Shown: positions 1-14,400 of the stretch, piece by piece
Numbering within the stretch: position 1 is the stretch's first letter
Layout: every line of letters starts with the position of its first letter
Assembly: GCA_030562195.1 (NCBI GenBank)
Contig: JAUJPP010000012.1
Coordinates: 21,080,001-21,144,000, forward strand
DNA length: 64,000 bases
Direction of reading: 5' to 3'
Source: Nipponacmea schrenckii
Lineage: Eukaryota > Mollusca > Gastropoda > Lottiidae
Notes under the pieces: generated by a model
What the model was told of the DNA's origin: nothing
The model's input: only the letters and a program-made list of their open reading frames with translations
Databases searched by the model: none
Made by a program: the position numbers and the translations under genes

Positions 1-150
1 TGATAGAGCTTAATTTCAACTATATGTATAGTGGTATAGATATTAAGTTTAAGAGCTGATAGAGCTCAATTTCAACAATCTGTATAGTCGTCTAAACACT
101 TACTTTTCCAATTGATAAGAGCTTAATTTCAGCAACGTGGAGAACTCTTC
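1..150. repeat. Diverged ~64-bp tandem repeat, cut by the window edge
   Basis: GATAGAGCTTAATTTCAAC, GATAGAGCTCAATTTCAAC and GATAAGAGCTTAATTTCAGC recur at about 64-bp spacing. Confidence 0.6.
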
Positions 151-289
151 ATAATAAAGATCCGATGTGCGGAACTTAAGTTATCATCTACATGGCTTGG
201 TTCAGGGTTTAATGCAGCATGTAATTGAAGTAGGTATTATTGTTATCAATAAAATAATATTTAAACTATAGTTAACTAGCAATATGTTT

Positions 290-535
290 TAATATCTGCT
301 TCAGTACGCATGATTAAATAGTTGAGAGTAAGCAATGAAGATTTCCGTCTTGCATTCGACAATCTTCGGTAATTTCCGTAACATTTCAAGTATTTCTTTG
401 TTTTAAAAAAGAAATAGTCTTAAATAAATATATTTTTTCTAAATTCTACTTCAGTGCGCATGATTAACTTATCAAGAGTAAGCAATAACATTTGCGTCTT
501 GTATTCGGCAATCTTCGGTAATTTCCGGGAAATAA
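290..535. repeat. Two tandem copies of a ~150-bp segment
   Basis: CTTCAGTACGCATGATTAA / CTTCAGTGCGCATGATTAA and CAATCTTCGGTAATTTCCG occur twice at about 150-bp offset. Confidence 0.65.
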
Positions 536-3309
536 GAAAATCGTAAGTTTATCAAGGTGTGATACTATGATGATGTGACGGAAACACGAGATTTTCGTAG
601 TTTCCAATTCTTAATCTTTGAGGATTTGGAACACAGGATACTGTGAGAATTTTGGGAAAACGGAGCTTTGCTTAGTGAGTGATAAGAGATTTGTGACATT
701 TAACAGGAAAAGTCTGATTTTCGACGAAAAATAACACCAAAGCTATCGCTCACATGGCATTAAACGGATATCAAACATCAGGGACTAGATAATCCCGGAT
801 TTGCACCTTATGTTTTGTAAACGTAATGCGGTAGTACGGCCACACATATCACAGCTCTACAGGATACTGCCGTGTGTGATAATTAGTATGACATTAGTAT
901 AACGGTTAGACAGATTTTCGACGGAAAAAAGGGATTTTTAAAATTAAGCAAAAAAAAAAAAAAAAAATAAAATAAAAAAAAAATTCTTTTGAATATTTAA
1001 TTGAATGTAAATCAAATTATTCCATACCAACTGTAAAATGTCATTGGGATTTAATTTTACTAAAAGATCATAATTCATTATTATCCTCAAGACTCATTAA
1101 TATGATTAATTGAATAATTAAAAATGATATACAGGTTACATATCAAATGACGATTGACAAGTGACTTTAAAGTTATCCATTCGTTTCGTTTAAATCTCAA
1201 ATCCTTATTTGTATTTTAGTTAAGCCTTTATTTTGATTGATGGATACAAAATTTCACTTTTTATTCGTTTCCTATTCAGTTTTAATCGTTTTTTGTACGT
1301 TGATAAATATGAAATTTTATAATAGGATTACATATGGATTAAATTTAACTTCATTTTTTCGTTTCATGTTTTGATAAATTCCAATTGTACATTTATAAAT
1401 TTTGAGTTATTGGAATTTCTTGACCATTTTTCATTTATTCGTGTCATAAATTCATTAAATCTTTTTTTTTGTACGATGAATGAAACAACAAATCATTTGA
1501 TTTTATTTCGTTTTGTTAAAAAATGAAATTCTTAATCTGTACTTTGACCTAATTTGTTATTTAAATCAGAATTATTACAGAGTTATTTATTCGTTCCGAA
1601 GAAAATTTAATCTCGATTATCAATTCACCATCTACAGAAATTAACTATTGAACTATCAATCAAATGTTTCGTTTTTTGTTTTGTTGAATTAAAAATTGCC
1701 CAATCCTGAATTATTGTACGTTAGTCAATATTTATCTAATATGTAAGTTTCACTTTACAAATAAAAACTTGTAAACATTTGTTCGTTTTATTATATTTTA
1801 TTCCTAACTTTTAGCAAGATAATAATTTAGAATTAATTGACAAGAATAATGACTTCCTTATTTATTCGTTTTCTAAAAAAAATCAAATCCTATTATGCAC
1901 ATTAGTCATTGTTTGAATTGCTCGTATTAAATTTCAAGAAGAAAAACAGTTATTGTTTCGTTTTTTTTAACGTTGAATCCTGATTTGTACGAAACATCCA
2001 ATTATTTTTTTTTCGTTGTTGTCAAAGAATTTAATCCCACTTGTGTACGTTACTTAATTTTTAAATGTGAAAGACTTAAATAATTGACTATTTTCAATTG
2101 ATAATCCTTTCAAATCAAATAAAAATATCCAGATACATGTCACCGTTTAAGTTTAAGTTCAAATTGTTCAAAATGTCGAACAGTCGCCCTTTTGAGATGG
2201 CACATAAAACAAAAATAGCGAAATAATCACACATTCCCTTAAATAAATACAACGAATTGACGAAATCGGCATGAATTAGGTGGTTAACTAAGGACCAAAG
2301 AAACCAGCTGTTTTCAAAGACATGTCCTGTAACCTCGGTTTCTCATTCAAATTGGGTTAACAAGCATTGCCAAGATCAATAACGAATCCGTAATTGGCAG
2401 AAAAAAGGCACAAAATGTCGGAGTATTGAAAAATAATTGGTGTGAAGTGTTCTTGTGTACTACGTCATCTGTTAATGTGTACGTGAGAAATTTTGAATTC
2501 AACGATTTAAATTTGTTAACTTCATCTATATGTGTCATTCATCTGGTGTAGGTCTACTTGTAGAGAGAAGAGCAACCTTGAAACCCACTCGAGCAAGGGG
2601 TCGTTATTGAAACCTTGAAAGTCTACGGTCGTAATGATATAAGGAGTCCCGGAAGCGTAAGCTCAATTTGCCCCATTAACAACATGTCTACTGTAAGAAC
2701 TGCAATTAGTTAAATACAGTTCCATTGATTACAGCTTCAACATTTCCCGGACCGCTTTCGCTTTCGATTTCGATTGAAAAATGTTCATAGAAAATTCGAA
2801 CTAGCGGAAGTGTGAGCTCAACATATAGTAAGATATTACGTCCCGTCACGTTTCGAAAGCATTAACCCTGGTTTGGGAAATGTTCCTCTGTAAATGTGCA
2901 TTTGAAAGTCAAACCAACAGCACCCAGTCAAATTCTAAAAGATTTCAAACAATACGCCACTGTAAGAAAATAATGTGATATTTGGCAACATGGGACATCT
3001 TTATCTCGAAAACACTGACCCTGGATGATAATCGAAACTCCAATTTACGGAACTAAGTCCCCCGGCCAAAGGTGTTCGTATCTACTTTTCACCCCTTTAA
3101 GACGAAATTCAACATGATGTAATTCGAGGCCTCCCCATACGCTAATTAGTGAAAACTCTTTGACTAAAATTTCAAGTATCGATTTAGTCTAATTTCAGCA
3201 CTATAACCTACATTTCTATTTCTAGATGGTGGATATTCAAGTTTCTATATGAAAAGTGTCGATATTCGTAGCTTGAAACATAATCAAAACAGATATTCGT
3301 TTCTGTAGG
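536..3309. other. No gene seen
   Basis: AT-rich sequence with a poly-A run at 951-980. Weak diverged repeats at 2560-3100 (GAAGCGTAAGCTCAA / GGAAGTGTGAGCTCAA). Probably Lhx2/9 intron or flank. Confidence 0.6.
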
Positions 3310-3625
3310 GTTAAGAAATGGAGTTGTATATCCTTCTGTTCTATATCTTATTGGACTAACAAAATGAAATAGAGTTTTATATCCTAACGTTCTGTATCTT
3401 ATTGTACTAATGAAATAGAGTTCTATATCCTACTGTTCTGTATCTTATTGGACTAATGAAATGAAATGGAGTTTTATATCTTACTGTTCTGTATCTTATT
3501 GGACTGATGAAATTAAATGGAGTTTTATATCCTACTGTTCTGTATCTTATTGGACTAATGTAATGAAATAGAGTTTTATATCCTACTGTTCTGTATCTTA
3601 TTGGACTAATGAAATGAAATTTTCA
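3310..3625. repeat. ~53-bp tandem array made of the SINE-1 3' end
   Basis: About five to six units of GGAGTTTTATATCCTACTG followed by TTCTGTATCTTATTGGACTA and ATGAAATGAAAT. The unit corresponds to the SINE-1 tail (GGAGTTTTACGTCCTACTC-TTCTGCACCTTATGG). Confidence 0.85.
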
Positions 3626-4732
3626 GTCTGTTGCAGGCCATTCTAAAATTGAACGAAAGCTACAAAAACTTTTGAAAACTCTTCTTAAATATGTCACACA
3701 ATACCGTCGAAATATGGTTTGAAATTTGAAACTTTAGTGAAAATCGCCTTCAAATATGATAAGAAGAAAAACTGTAACCCTAAACTTTGGAATATAAAGC
3801 TTAAAGTATGGTTACAAAAAACTGATATACGAAACTGTCAAAAATACAGTGTTTGAAACCTTAAACTGTATGATAAACCGGGGGTCATGACGTCTACAAT
3901 TCTCTTGTCACCCCTAAAACCGTCATGATACAATCCCTTATTTTGATAATCTACAGATTGCCCGACCCCCCGTCGCTCACCCCTCGGGCAATTGTAGCTC
4001 ACTGTAGGAGTTCGATGACGTTATATTTGTGTGTCTAGCGATCGGATGCTTTGATAAACTTAAGAGATTTCACGCCTCTTTGCCTCGATTGTGGACAATG
4101 AGGACTCTTTTGTATTTGGGCGAAACGGCGGCTTAAATATGTCGCTTCTTAAACTCAGGGTGGTTCATCAAAAACTCGGATTTTTTTTCCATCCACCCCT
4201 AAACACATGTCACTGATAAGGTGACGAATTCGAATCCTTTAAATCGCTTAAGAAAAGGGGTGGGCAAGACGCTAGCATAGAGGTTTCTGGTTTAAATTTC
4301 AAAGAATTTTTAGATTGATTTTCACTAAAGCTTTGTTTCGTATCCTTAGGCTTATTTTAAATTGCTTATAGAGTTAACGATTTAAATTTTTTGAAAAATA
4401 ATTTCGAAAAATGAAAATTTTCAATTAAAAAAAAATCAATGATATGCAAGCAATATTTGTATTTAAATCAGATGAAATCAAACTTGTAAAAATTTTCATT
4501 GTACATGTACTTTTAAATGCAAATTGAAAACAGAATCATTGACGTTAACAATCGACAGGGTTTTAAACTGCAAATCACTGCAAAATCAATCTAAAATAGT
4601 AGGCCTCTCTCGACAGATTTTCATGCTTTGTTAAGTTAGGAAAGAACTCTACACCCCAACAGTGACTTAATTTACAATTACAATTATACAAATTAATTAC
4701 AAAAGAAATTAATTATTCATTGCGAAATTAAA

Positions 4733-4990
4733 ATGGAATGGAGTTTAACGTCCTTCTCTTCTGCACCTAATGGGCCAACGAAGCACAGTCTGTAGCACGC
4801 GGAACCTGGGTTTATTGTCCCATCCGAACGACTATACGCTTTTTCCACGTTTACCACACCAACCTACATCTATATCACAGGGATTCCGGTTGAAAAATCC
4901 GAAAGTTTATCTCGACCTTTGCTGGGGTTGATCCCTGGACATTCAGGTTAGCGAGCATTCATCTAACTCACTGAGCCACCGCGGTTCCGT
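4733..4990 (-). mobile_element. SINE-1 copy, reverse orientation
   Basis: Left end is the tail (AATGGAGTTTAACGTCC), then the body with CCGAACGACTATACGC. The right end, read on the minus strand, is the tRNA head GCGGTGGCTCAGTGAGTTAG with a box B-like GGGATCAACCCC. The internal third is deleted relative to other copies. Confidence 0.8.
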
Positions 4991-6529
4991 TATTGTTCAT
5001 TGCGATCTTGGTACATGATGATGAGTAGCTCAACTCCAGCCGGTGATTGTTATATACCTTCCACTGTTGCGTAATTTTTTCAGTTTTTTTAGGTCTGATT
5101 AAGATCAAACCAATGATATGATACGGCATTTTTGACTGGAATTGCAGTAAAAAACTAACGTTATATGGCATGTTTTTAATATTGATTCTGCACTTATGTC
5201 AATTGTATTGTTGATCAAATTTGTGTTTGGTGTTTGGGTAGTCTACCCCGTCGCCCCTTACCGCCCTATCTCCTATCCCATTCTTCATGTATTTTACTTA
5301 TTACACCCTCTATGTTATCCGACTTATGCTATCCACTCAACAGTCTTCCGATACATTCCTACATAGCTACATAGAAAGTTTATCATTGTCCCGAAAAGAA
5401 CGAAGGGTCTCGATTCCAATATAATTCGGTCAACAATAGGATAAATGATACCGGATAATGATGCTTCTGTCCATGGCTAGAGTAATGCCGCTAATTAGAG
5501 GGTCGGTATCTAACAAAACTCAATAACCGTCCTTGGGTCAATATCGGTTTTGGTGCGTTGGATTTGCCAACTAACCAACTTTCCCCATTACGATTACAAA
5601 ACAATCCTTGGGTGAACGGCTTACAAACCGTTCATTCTCCACCCGAAGGTTATTTACCATGCAAAAAATTCTAGTATTTTGCAGGATTGTTCAAATGGGT
5701 TGAAGTACGAAATTCTGTGACCACGCTAACATACCAACCCTCCAGGAACTCTTCAATTGCAGGAACATTTGTCAATATTGGTGGAACTACTAGAGAAAAT
5801 GATTATCTGAAATTCGCCACGAATCCGTTGTTATTGCAAGCCCTACTTATCCTCAATCTAATGCATTCGTTATCGTCGTCCAATTTGTCTACGGCCATCA
5901 AAACCGATAGGGAGCAAATATTTTCAAGAGGCCCCCTGGCAGTATCCTTCTTACAAGTAGTCTTTATCATCTACAGCGTTATATCAAACACTGCGTCCGA
6001 AAAGTCTGTATTATCGGATCTACTGTCATTTGGTGGAGACCCAATTCTTTTATGCTCACACAAATGAACTAATGTGCTTGAGAAGCAATTCTTTTGAGCT
6101 TTTTTTTTCTCGCTTCCAATTGACCTGATGCACCCATGTAGTAGCCTAGCTTGTTCGAGGCTGCAGGCATCGATTCAGATTCAAAGCAAACACTTCAAGC
6201 GCCCCCTGGTGGTAACTTATCTTGTAACCGCCGTATGCTCCACTGATTGAAAGGCCTATTCTTTTATGCTTCAATTACTAGCCCAGTTATAATTCTGTTG
6301 CTAATCGCCGTGTAATCGGACTATGGTAGAAGAGCTGAAATTCATAGGGATTCTGCCTCGTGTCGACCAAAATCGACCTTGACACTTGCTTCTGAATTTG
6401 TCTTGAACATCCATCTAATGACCAATTTTATCTAGATTCAAGTTTAAGATTCAAGTTTTGTTTCGACAATTAATACTTCGGTGTGATAATTTGTAACGGG
6501 ATTTTGATAATTCTCATTTAATAACTAAC

Positions 6530-6700
6530 TAAAGGAATGCAAATGAAATAAGAGTTTTATCTCCTACTAGTTCTGCTACAGGTCGGGCACGTAAAAGATC
6601 TTTCGACAGTTGGAATTCGCAAAAAGTAGGCTTATACAGCTGGGATAGGTGCGGAAGAGTAGGACGTAAAACTCCGTTAATTTTTCATACCAATTTTTGT
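6530..6700. mobile_element. SINE-1 fragments in opposite orientations
   Basis: A plus-strand tail fragment (GAGTTTTATCTCCTACT) is followed by a body-to-tail fragment in the other orientation (GATCTTTCGACAGTTGG ... AGGACGTAAAACTCC). Probably a nested or rearranged insertion. Confidence 0.65.
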
Positions 6701-7069
6701 TTTCACCTGATTGAGCCAAAACGCAATTACAACTCTATTAAGTGTACAACGAGGAAAATTCCCTCAAAAACGTTAATCGTACAACAAATTCTTTTTCTAT
6801 CAGACCAGACTACCGAAGTAGAAAAATTCAGATTTAACTAGACAGTCTTGAACGCTGCAATAATCATCCTTATGGTTTTAATTCGTCACTTCCGGCTATG
6901 GCGGTGTTGCCAGAGTTAATCTACTTGTCGTGTCGAGATTTTAAATCCTCAATTACTTTCAGACGATCGACTTGTGGCAATAATCAGCGCTTAGACAAAT
7001 ATTTCAACAGATTTACCTCGACATTCTTGCCCTTAATAACTTTATTATTTGTCATTAGCTCGCGGTGGT

Positions 7070-7270
7070 GGTGAATGAATGAATAATTGAATGAATGAAT
7101 GAATGAATAAATTGTATATTTGTGAATTATTCACTAGAATATTTCATGAATTTTATAATTTGTCCTTATCAATAAAATATATTTGAATTGAATGAATGAA
7201 TGAATAAATGAATGATTTTGGAGAGCATATTTGATATTGTCAGAAGAATGAATGAATGAATGAATATTTT
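7070..7270. repeat. GAAT microsatellites
   Basis: Tetranucleotide GAAT runs at about 7075-7110, 7190-7215 and 7245-7265. Similar runs occur at 25741-25765 and, on the opposite strand, within 20690-20870. Confidence 0.85.
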
Positions 7271-9544
7271 TTAACCATACAACAGTTGGCAAATACGGGG
7301 GTAATGACGTAATGGAATGCCAGAGGTATTGAAATATCAAAAAAAAAAGTAAACAAAGATATCAAATACACAAATGCATACAACAAATTATTCGTAAATA
7401 GTTTCTTAAGCCATAGCTAGCAGTTCTAGATTTTATCAAATAAGCTAACAAAACAATTAAGCATTTCTTTAATTTCAGTTTGACAGAAATGTGCTCGTTA
7501 TATACCATTTATGTTGATTCGTTTCGTGTCTTATTAGCGCAGACGACTTCCAGTCATAATTTGCAAGTCGTCTGCTTACAATCTGAGCTCTTTTCATTTG
7601 ACTTAAACTGACTGCTGCATCAAAGGTGATTGATATACAGATATCGTTTCGTTTCATTCGGTTTGGAATTTTGTACGCATGCAACTTAATGCTTAAATAG
7701 GGATATAACCCATAAAAGGAAAAAAAACAACTAAAATGGTTATTCGAAAATAATGTTTCCGTTTTGGATTAGTGTTTACTAAAAAGTCGATAGCATTATT
7801 ACAAAACGAAACAAATTTGTAGAACAGAAATGGGCACTTTTTCAAGAATAGAGTTCATTGAATCATTTCTATGAAGAATGAGAGAAGGATATTTCAAAAA
7901 TTCTGTAAAAAGGTCAGCGATGTCGAGTAGGGGTTTAAGGGGGTTCCCAACCTTCCCACCTATTGTGAGAAAAGGGCATAGAATACATACAATCCCCTCT
8001 TGAGAGAGTTGGCCTGTTTGCCTTCACGCTGGTCAAACCGTTGACCAAACAGGTTAAGACGATTCAAGCCCCTTTTCATCGCCATTAACACAGTGTCATA
8101 GCCCTTCCTTAACCACTTCAACGGATCGAAAGCAAAGCAAAGGAAATTCTTCAGAAAGTCGTAACTCTATCGATTGTAGAAATTACGTAAAAATAATCCT
8201 TCTTAAACTTTCTTATTTCTATCTTACAGCGAGAAGATTCTTATGGGACGTTTCGTAACAACAATTCGTTACATAGATCATTTAGGACACAAAAAGCAGC
8301 TTAAGTTGGACGTTTCATAACATTAAGGACATAGATTTTTAAAGTCACTTTCACACAGAAAAGTATGTGACCTCTTTTGTGGCCTTTTTGAGTATTATTT
8401 TGAATATGTTTTACTAGCATTCAATGTTTAAATTTTCAAAAGCCTTCGCATGCTATACCCATACGTGTTTCGGAAAGATATCCTTCATTCGGAGAGCAAC
8501 GGGGGGTAAACTTCCCAAAAGTAAACTGTTTCCTTTTTTCAAAAAAGTTCAGTAATTCTCATGGCATTGATCCTTCATTATACCAGTCACAGTGCAAAAC
8601 GGAAAACTCCACTTTGTCTTCAGATATATCTTACAAATACATAAAGCTCTTTCAAGATCTTAAAAGCATTCAAGTAAGTCAAATAGCTGAATCGTTACAT
8701 CACTCTGAATTCACGAGGCCCGTGGCCCGGGGCCGAGATTATGATATTCTTACAGTATAGGTATATAAGCATAATAACGTTTGCTCGACCCCCTGGGACG
8801 AGACTTCGTCTACAATGAGCGCGAGATAATAATCAAATGATATACAAAACAGACCCCACGAGGTGAAGTTTGAAAGCAAGTGCGAAAAAATCTAACACTG
8901 GGCACAGAGGAAAGACGAAACGTAATAGACTTCAAAAGATGGTAATATGTGACCCCCGGAGAGATGACCCCGGGCCCTCAGGTTCTGATACATACGAGAA
9001 CACGATGAAAGATACCTCGCTTTTGCTGTCTAGTGGTTGTTATTTTTGCGAGGTTATGGTGATCGCTCAATCTTGAATGTTCTGCAATACTTTTAAAATC
9101 GACTTTACGGAAACTGCCGAAGGCTGCCGAATACGTTTCTCGATTGGAATTTCAGGATCTGGCAGTCTTATGACATAATAAATCCCATATCGTGCAACTA
9201 AATTGCACGTTTCACGTTTAAAACGCATAGAACTGTATTAGCTCTTTCATTTAAATCCGTATACCCTGGAAGCATTAGAAATTACACTTCGCTTTTAAGT
9301 TTCCTCCAAAAGAAAGTTCTCTTTAAATGTCCACGGGGATTCGAGTACAAAGGTAACAAACGAGAAGTTTGTGAACGCTACAGAGTAAAAGAATACCCAG
9401 TTTGTACTATTAGAATAATAAATATATAAAATTGCCTCCAAGGGTCGAGAAATCAAGAGCCAGAAAAATAAACAACTCCACTGTTTTATTTTCTAAATGT
9501 CTTCCATTTGTTTTATTTCGTTTTCAACAAGTTATACTAAAATA

Positions 9545-9840
9545 GAAATGAAATGAAATGAATGGAGTTTTACGTCCTACTCTTCTGCACCTTATACTAA
9601 AATAGAAAGTCGGGAGCCAATCTAGAGGATGTAAAGAATTTCTTATTTTTTAAAGGTCGTAATATACAACTGTCTTTTCTTTTGTCTTCTTTTGTTTTGA
9701 AAATAAATGAATTCAGTTTTACGTCCTACTCTTCTGCAACCTAATGAAAACAGACAACGCTGTGCTGTGCGCAATGACCGCGGCGTAAGCGAGTTCCAAC
9801 TGTTGGAACAAATTATTCTAGAATAGAGAGCCGGGAGCCA
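9545..9840 (-). mobile_element. Two SINE-1 tail fragments
   Basis: GGAGTTTTACGTCCTACTC occurs near 9565 and a related tail near 9715, followed by a body fragment (ACAACGCTGTGCTGTGCGCA). Both are truncated. A CTAGAATAGAGAG-type unit also recurs here (about 9600, 9830 and 9950). Confidence 0.6.
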
Positions 9841-11082
9841 TTTTAGAGTGTGTAGAGAATTTTTATCAGTCATTATATAAAACGCAACAGTTTTATTTTT
9901 CTAAATCTCTTTAGTTTTTCTTATTTCGTTTTGAACAATTTATATTAGAATAGAGAGTATTAAGCCATCCTAGAGGGTGTATTTTATCTCTTTTTTGTTA
10001 ATTATTTAGTAATTTTCTTTCTATAAACTTAAATTTCGCCTGTAAAAGATGTAAAATACAATTCTAGTCATACGTTACACTCTCACAATACAATCCCGCC
10101 TTCTAGTTTGTCTGCAATTAAATAATAAATACGAATATATTGCAAGCTTTTCTAGGCTATAAAGCAATAGAAAGTTGTATTTAATACATGTTTCAAAAAT
10201 TCGATATCTTAAATAACACGTTTACAAAGTTGTTATTCGATTTTTCTGATTTTTTTTTTAAAGATGAAATGTAACAAAATTAATTTCGTGAAAAAATTCA
10301 TAAATTTATCAAAGAAGAAAGAAAATCGATTTGTCTCGGAATGCGAAAGTTGTCATCTTTGGAAATCGATTCCTGGAGGTCCAAGATCATCCGGGTTTAG
10401 ATCAGATAATCCTGGAAACGTGCTGGAACCGTCTTAGACTATAATTCCTGTAATTGATCGGAATAAATTTCGATATTAATATTTCATACAGTAAATATAA
10501 GCACCCTGTCGACAACAAAGGACGGCATTGATTCCGTGAAGATTCTAATATATGACGATATTAGATCTGTTTTGACAACGGCGATGCCATTGGAAATGTC
10601 TTAAATTTGAGGAAGGGCGCAGAAAGCACTGCTTGTGGCTGAGCATCGCAAAAATCTAATTGATCATGGTCCTTTTTAAATTAGGACTACAAAAATTATA
10701 GAGACAAATTTAAATAACTGATTTTTTAAAAATTCTACGGCATGTTAAATCGAACATATATTACAACCAGGGTAATCACATCGAACGCCCGCAAAACCTC
10801 CGAACTAAGCCCATCACAAGCTCGAATTGTGTCCATAGAGTACAGCAAGCGAACGGGTACCTTTAACAATTTTATATAAGAGTAAAACCAACTGAGAGAA
10901 AAATCCATGCCGAATACAGCTGGTAACATTCACTAATTAGTCTGATCTTTTTATAGTAACAACTGCTTTTCTTTTATCTCCAAGAGTGGAGAGTTTACTT
11001 TCCGTTATTTCTCGATGTTGGTCTTTATATTCCCTCTTCGAGTAGACAAATACCGATATTCATTTATCCTTATCAAGATTTG

Positions 11083-11460
11083 TGGTCAATTTTAACGAGA
11101 AAATTTACATACAGTTTGTAATCACAAGGAGAATGTTTACACTATCAAAAGGAGAAAATTTGGGATTTGAAATCACTAGGAGAATGTTTACACTATCAAA
11201 AGGAGAAAATTTACAATTTGAAATCACAAGGAGAATGTTTACATTATCAAAAGGAGAAAATTTACAATTTGAAATCACAAGGAGAATGTTTACATTATCA
11301 AAGGAGAAAATTTACAATTTGAAATCACAAGGAGAATGTTTACATTATCAAAAGGAGAAAATTTACAATTTGAAATTACAAGGAGAATGTTTACATTATC
11401 AAAAGGAGAAAATTTACAATTTGAAATCACAAGGAGAATGTTTACACTATCAAAATTAAA
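11083..11460. repeat. 51-bp tandem array, about seven copies
   Basis: Unit includes AGGAGAATGTTTACATTATC and AAAAGGAGAAAATTTACAAT. Because 51 is a multiple of three, an open frame of about 125 codons crosses it with a 17-residue repeat (ITRRMFTLSKGENLQFE). One unit lacks an A, which shifts the frame. Considered non-coding. Confidence 0.9.
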
Positions 11461-11464
11461 TATT

Positions 11465-14400
11465 GTTTTAAAATCATTATTCAAATAACAAGGGGAAAAA
11501 TTACATCTTCGTCCCAAATGAGGCTTTCAATTCACAATGAAAATATTTCCTTTATTGAAATATTTTTTTATTCGTCTTTCAAATCACACAAGAAGAATAT
11601 TAACAATTTAACAAACAGAAAATTTACACTTATGTCATGATACGAATCGCAATTTTTTTATGGAGAAATGTACGTATTGTTTCAAATCTCCTAGACAACA
11701 ATGTACTCAGTTTTACTATAATCTTTCGTAGTATTTTCGTTTTATTTTTCATCCTAATGCTTTTTAATTCTTCAGTTCAGTAGACTTTTTCGAACTTCCT
11801 TATTCAGTAACAAATCCGTTTAAAGAATTTAATATTCTAAATCGGTCTGTAGCCCACAGGTGTTTGACGCTATATTAAACTTAACCTAAGGTTATATATG
11901 AAATAATTCCGTTCGTTATTTAAGTGATCGAGGAGTGACACAGGGCCCTGAAACTATTTTACTATCGTGGCTGCCATTTAAAACGATCCGCTGTCAGTGA
12001 CCACGGACGTTGAGTTAAATTCAGGCACAGGCCTGGTAGCATTTCAGATCGGTTGATGTCCTTAGAAATGAATAAGGAATGATATCTTAATCAGCAATCA
12101 AAAGTGTGCAATGAGGGAAATTTTGTCATGCTAGTGGTATTGACTTTCATTCCCATTGTCCCGAGGGTTTAAAAATGAATCGATTTGGCAAAATCTAAAA
12201 TCTATGCAATGATCAAGACTATCAAATATTGCAAGAAATAGTAACCCTAAAAATTTGGAGGTCGGCCTCTAAGAATGGAAATTGTCAAATGTTTCATGCA
12301 CAGCATGCCCAAACAATATATTGTTTGACTGCAAACTGGTCAGATGTCCTTGCATGGTACAAAGAAAATGGCGAATGATTTGTAAGGTTTAAAAAACATC
12401 TGCTCCTAACCGGCTTCCGTTGTAAGCTGATCGCAAGTTGCAGTTTGATCAAATCTCGAGATGATATCGATACATTGTCATTTCGCTACATGACGTCATG
12501 GATTAGCAGACGTGAAGAGAAACAACGAGAAGACGTCCCGCAGTCAAAATCAAATATGGTGGAGATGTTTTTCTCAGTATTGAACAACAAGTCACAAAAT
12601 GATTGAAATGAATACGAAAAAATAACGTCTAATTGTTCGCGACTATAGCAGTCGACCAAAAGTGAAATTATTCGACGGCTAGCAAACTATTCATTTTCGC
12701 GCCTAATTTTCACTAGGTGAGCAACACGTCTGATTCTTTGATAAGACTGCTGATTCGATGATAACATTATTGTAGGGTAAAGAGGGGAACAATGGGCTAG
12801 TCTCCTCTCAGACAGTTAATGACGGAGGGACGATTAGGTAATTGCCGTCTCAATAATAAACACCACATTAATAGGGGAAATTGGGGAGTAGGGTCCCTAT
12901 AATTGTCACATTACAGTAGAATTCAGGTGGGCTTTTCTATCGCCTCGTTTCACAAAGCTCAAAATTCAACTCGACTCATTCAAATCATTTGATGACTTCA
13001 TTTTGCACTATTAACAAAAATGACTCAAAAATACAAATTATATTTGCTCTTTTCGTGGGAACTGTTTCTCATTTCAAAAATAATTTGTATGATTTCGACG
13101 TCGTGGAAAAATTTAATTGGATAAGTTTTGAATTTTGAACTCGTATGTAACTTTCAAGAAAAAATGCTTACAAAGGAGATAGTTTTGAGAAGTAAATAAA
13201 AAATGCAAAGCGACTTTTCGTTTTATTTCATTAGCTTAATAAGTTGCGAACAACAAAACTCTGTAAACCCCAATTAAATTTTCCGTGCAAACTTCTTAGA
13301 CGTAAAACTCCATATTATATTTTTATGCCTAATATTATGATATTGCTGATGTTATTTCCTTAACCCCCTGAACAGGAAAAATTGGATATACAGAATCTGC
13401 TTTTTCTGTTTTTCAATTTTGTTAGTGCACTCAAATGGTTAACCCCAATTAGCAAAACGAAACAGATGCCCAGAATTAGCCTCGTATTCATACTTAATCT
13501 ATAAATGTCCATGGGATAAAAACAACCCCATTAAGGTCGCATTGGGAGGTAAAAGAAATGAACTGTGGGACTTTAAAAGGGTTAACTTTTCGACACCTTT
13601 CTTAATAACCTCTTATTAAATTAACCCTTTGAATATCATTGTACAAAAATACAAAAAAATGTTAAATATGAAAAAGAAAAAAAGAGTGTAAACGTATCTA
13701 CTTACAAATCCCTATAGAAATATCATAAGACTTTTAAAAAAAAGGGGGTGGGACAGGGTTCCCCTAAACACCTAAATTAGCACCGAAGCCTTTAATCTAC
13801 AGTGACAGTAATATAAATGAGGGTTTTATCCTATTCAAGCAACTCAGCATCTTGGGTGGTTCGTGTGCGGTGTTCAAAGCGTTAACAATGGTACTTATTT
13901 ATTTCTAATGCAAGAACACGAAACCCTTTCCGATCCTATGTACCTCGTATTCCCACATGAGCCCCAATTACCCGTTTTGGGTATCCCCTATTTCCTTAAA
14001 GCGTATGTCAATGTTTCGTTTCGCCTGTCATTAAACTGAGAATAAGATATTCCAATTTTTCAAAACGTGTGTCAAAATTGTACGTTGCCTCATATTAGCT
14101 CATCACCGAAGATTACAATTACGGATTTAACCGCCCACTTTGACATTACTATCCCTTCTCAGATTTGTGGCAATCCATTACGGATTGTCATCGGAATTTG
14201 TACTACAGTTTGAATTTTTGGCCACTGTTTGAATTTCAAAGTATAATATTTAGAGAAGATTGAATATATCTGATTTTATTTGAGTAGAGTTAAGGGCTGG
14301 GTTGAAAAGCTCAATCGTAGAGAACCAATCCGTTGATTCATATTGATCGGTACATGTTCACAAAATATTTTAAGTGTTAAAATACATGTATTACTACATT

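Larger units (their letters stand above)
3626..11082. other. No gene seen outside the repeats listed
   Basis: Between the SINE-1 copies and the GAAT runs, nothing recognisable. An open frame of 126 codons at 5687-6067 (plus strand) has no recognisable domain and no splice or codon support. Confidence 0.6.

Noticed and set aside
5687..6067. 126-codon plus-strand open frame
   Set aside because: No recognisable domain, ordinary composition, no splice or promoter context; expected by chance over 64 kb.
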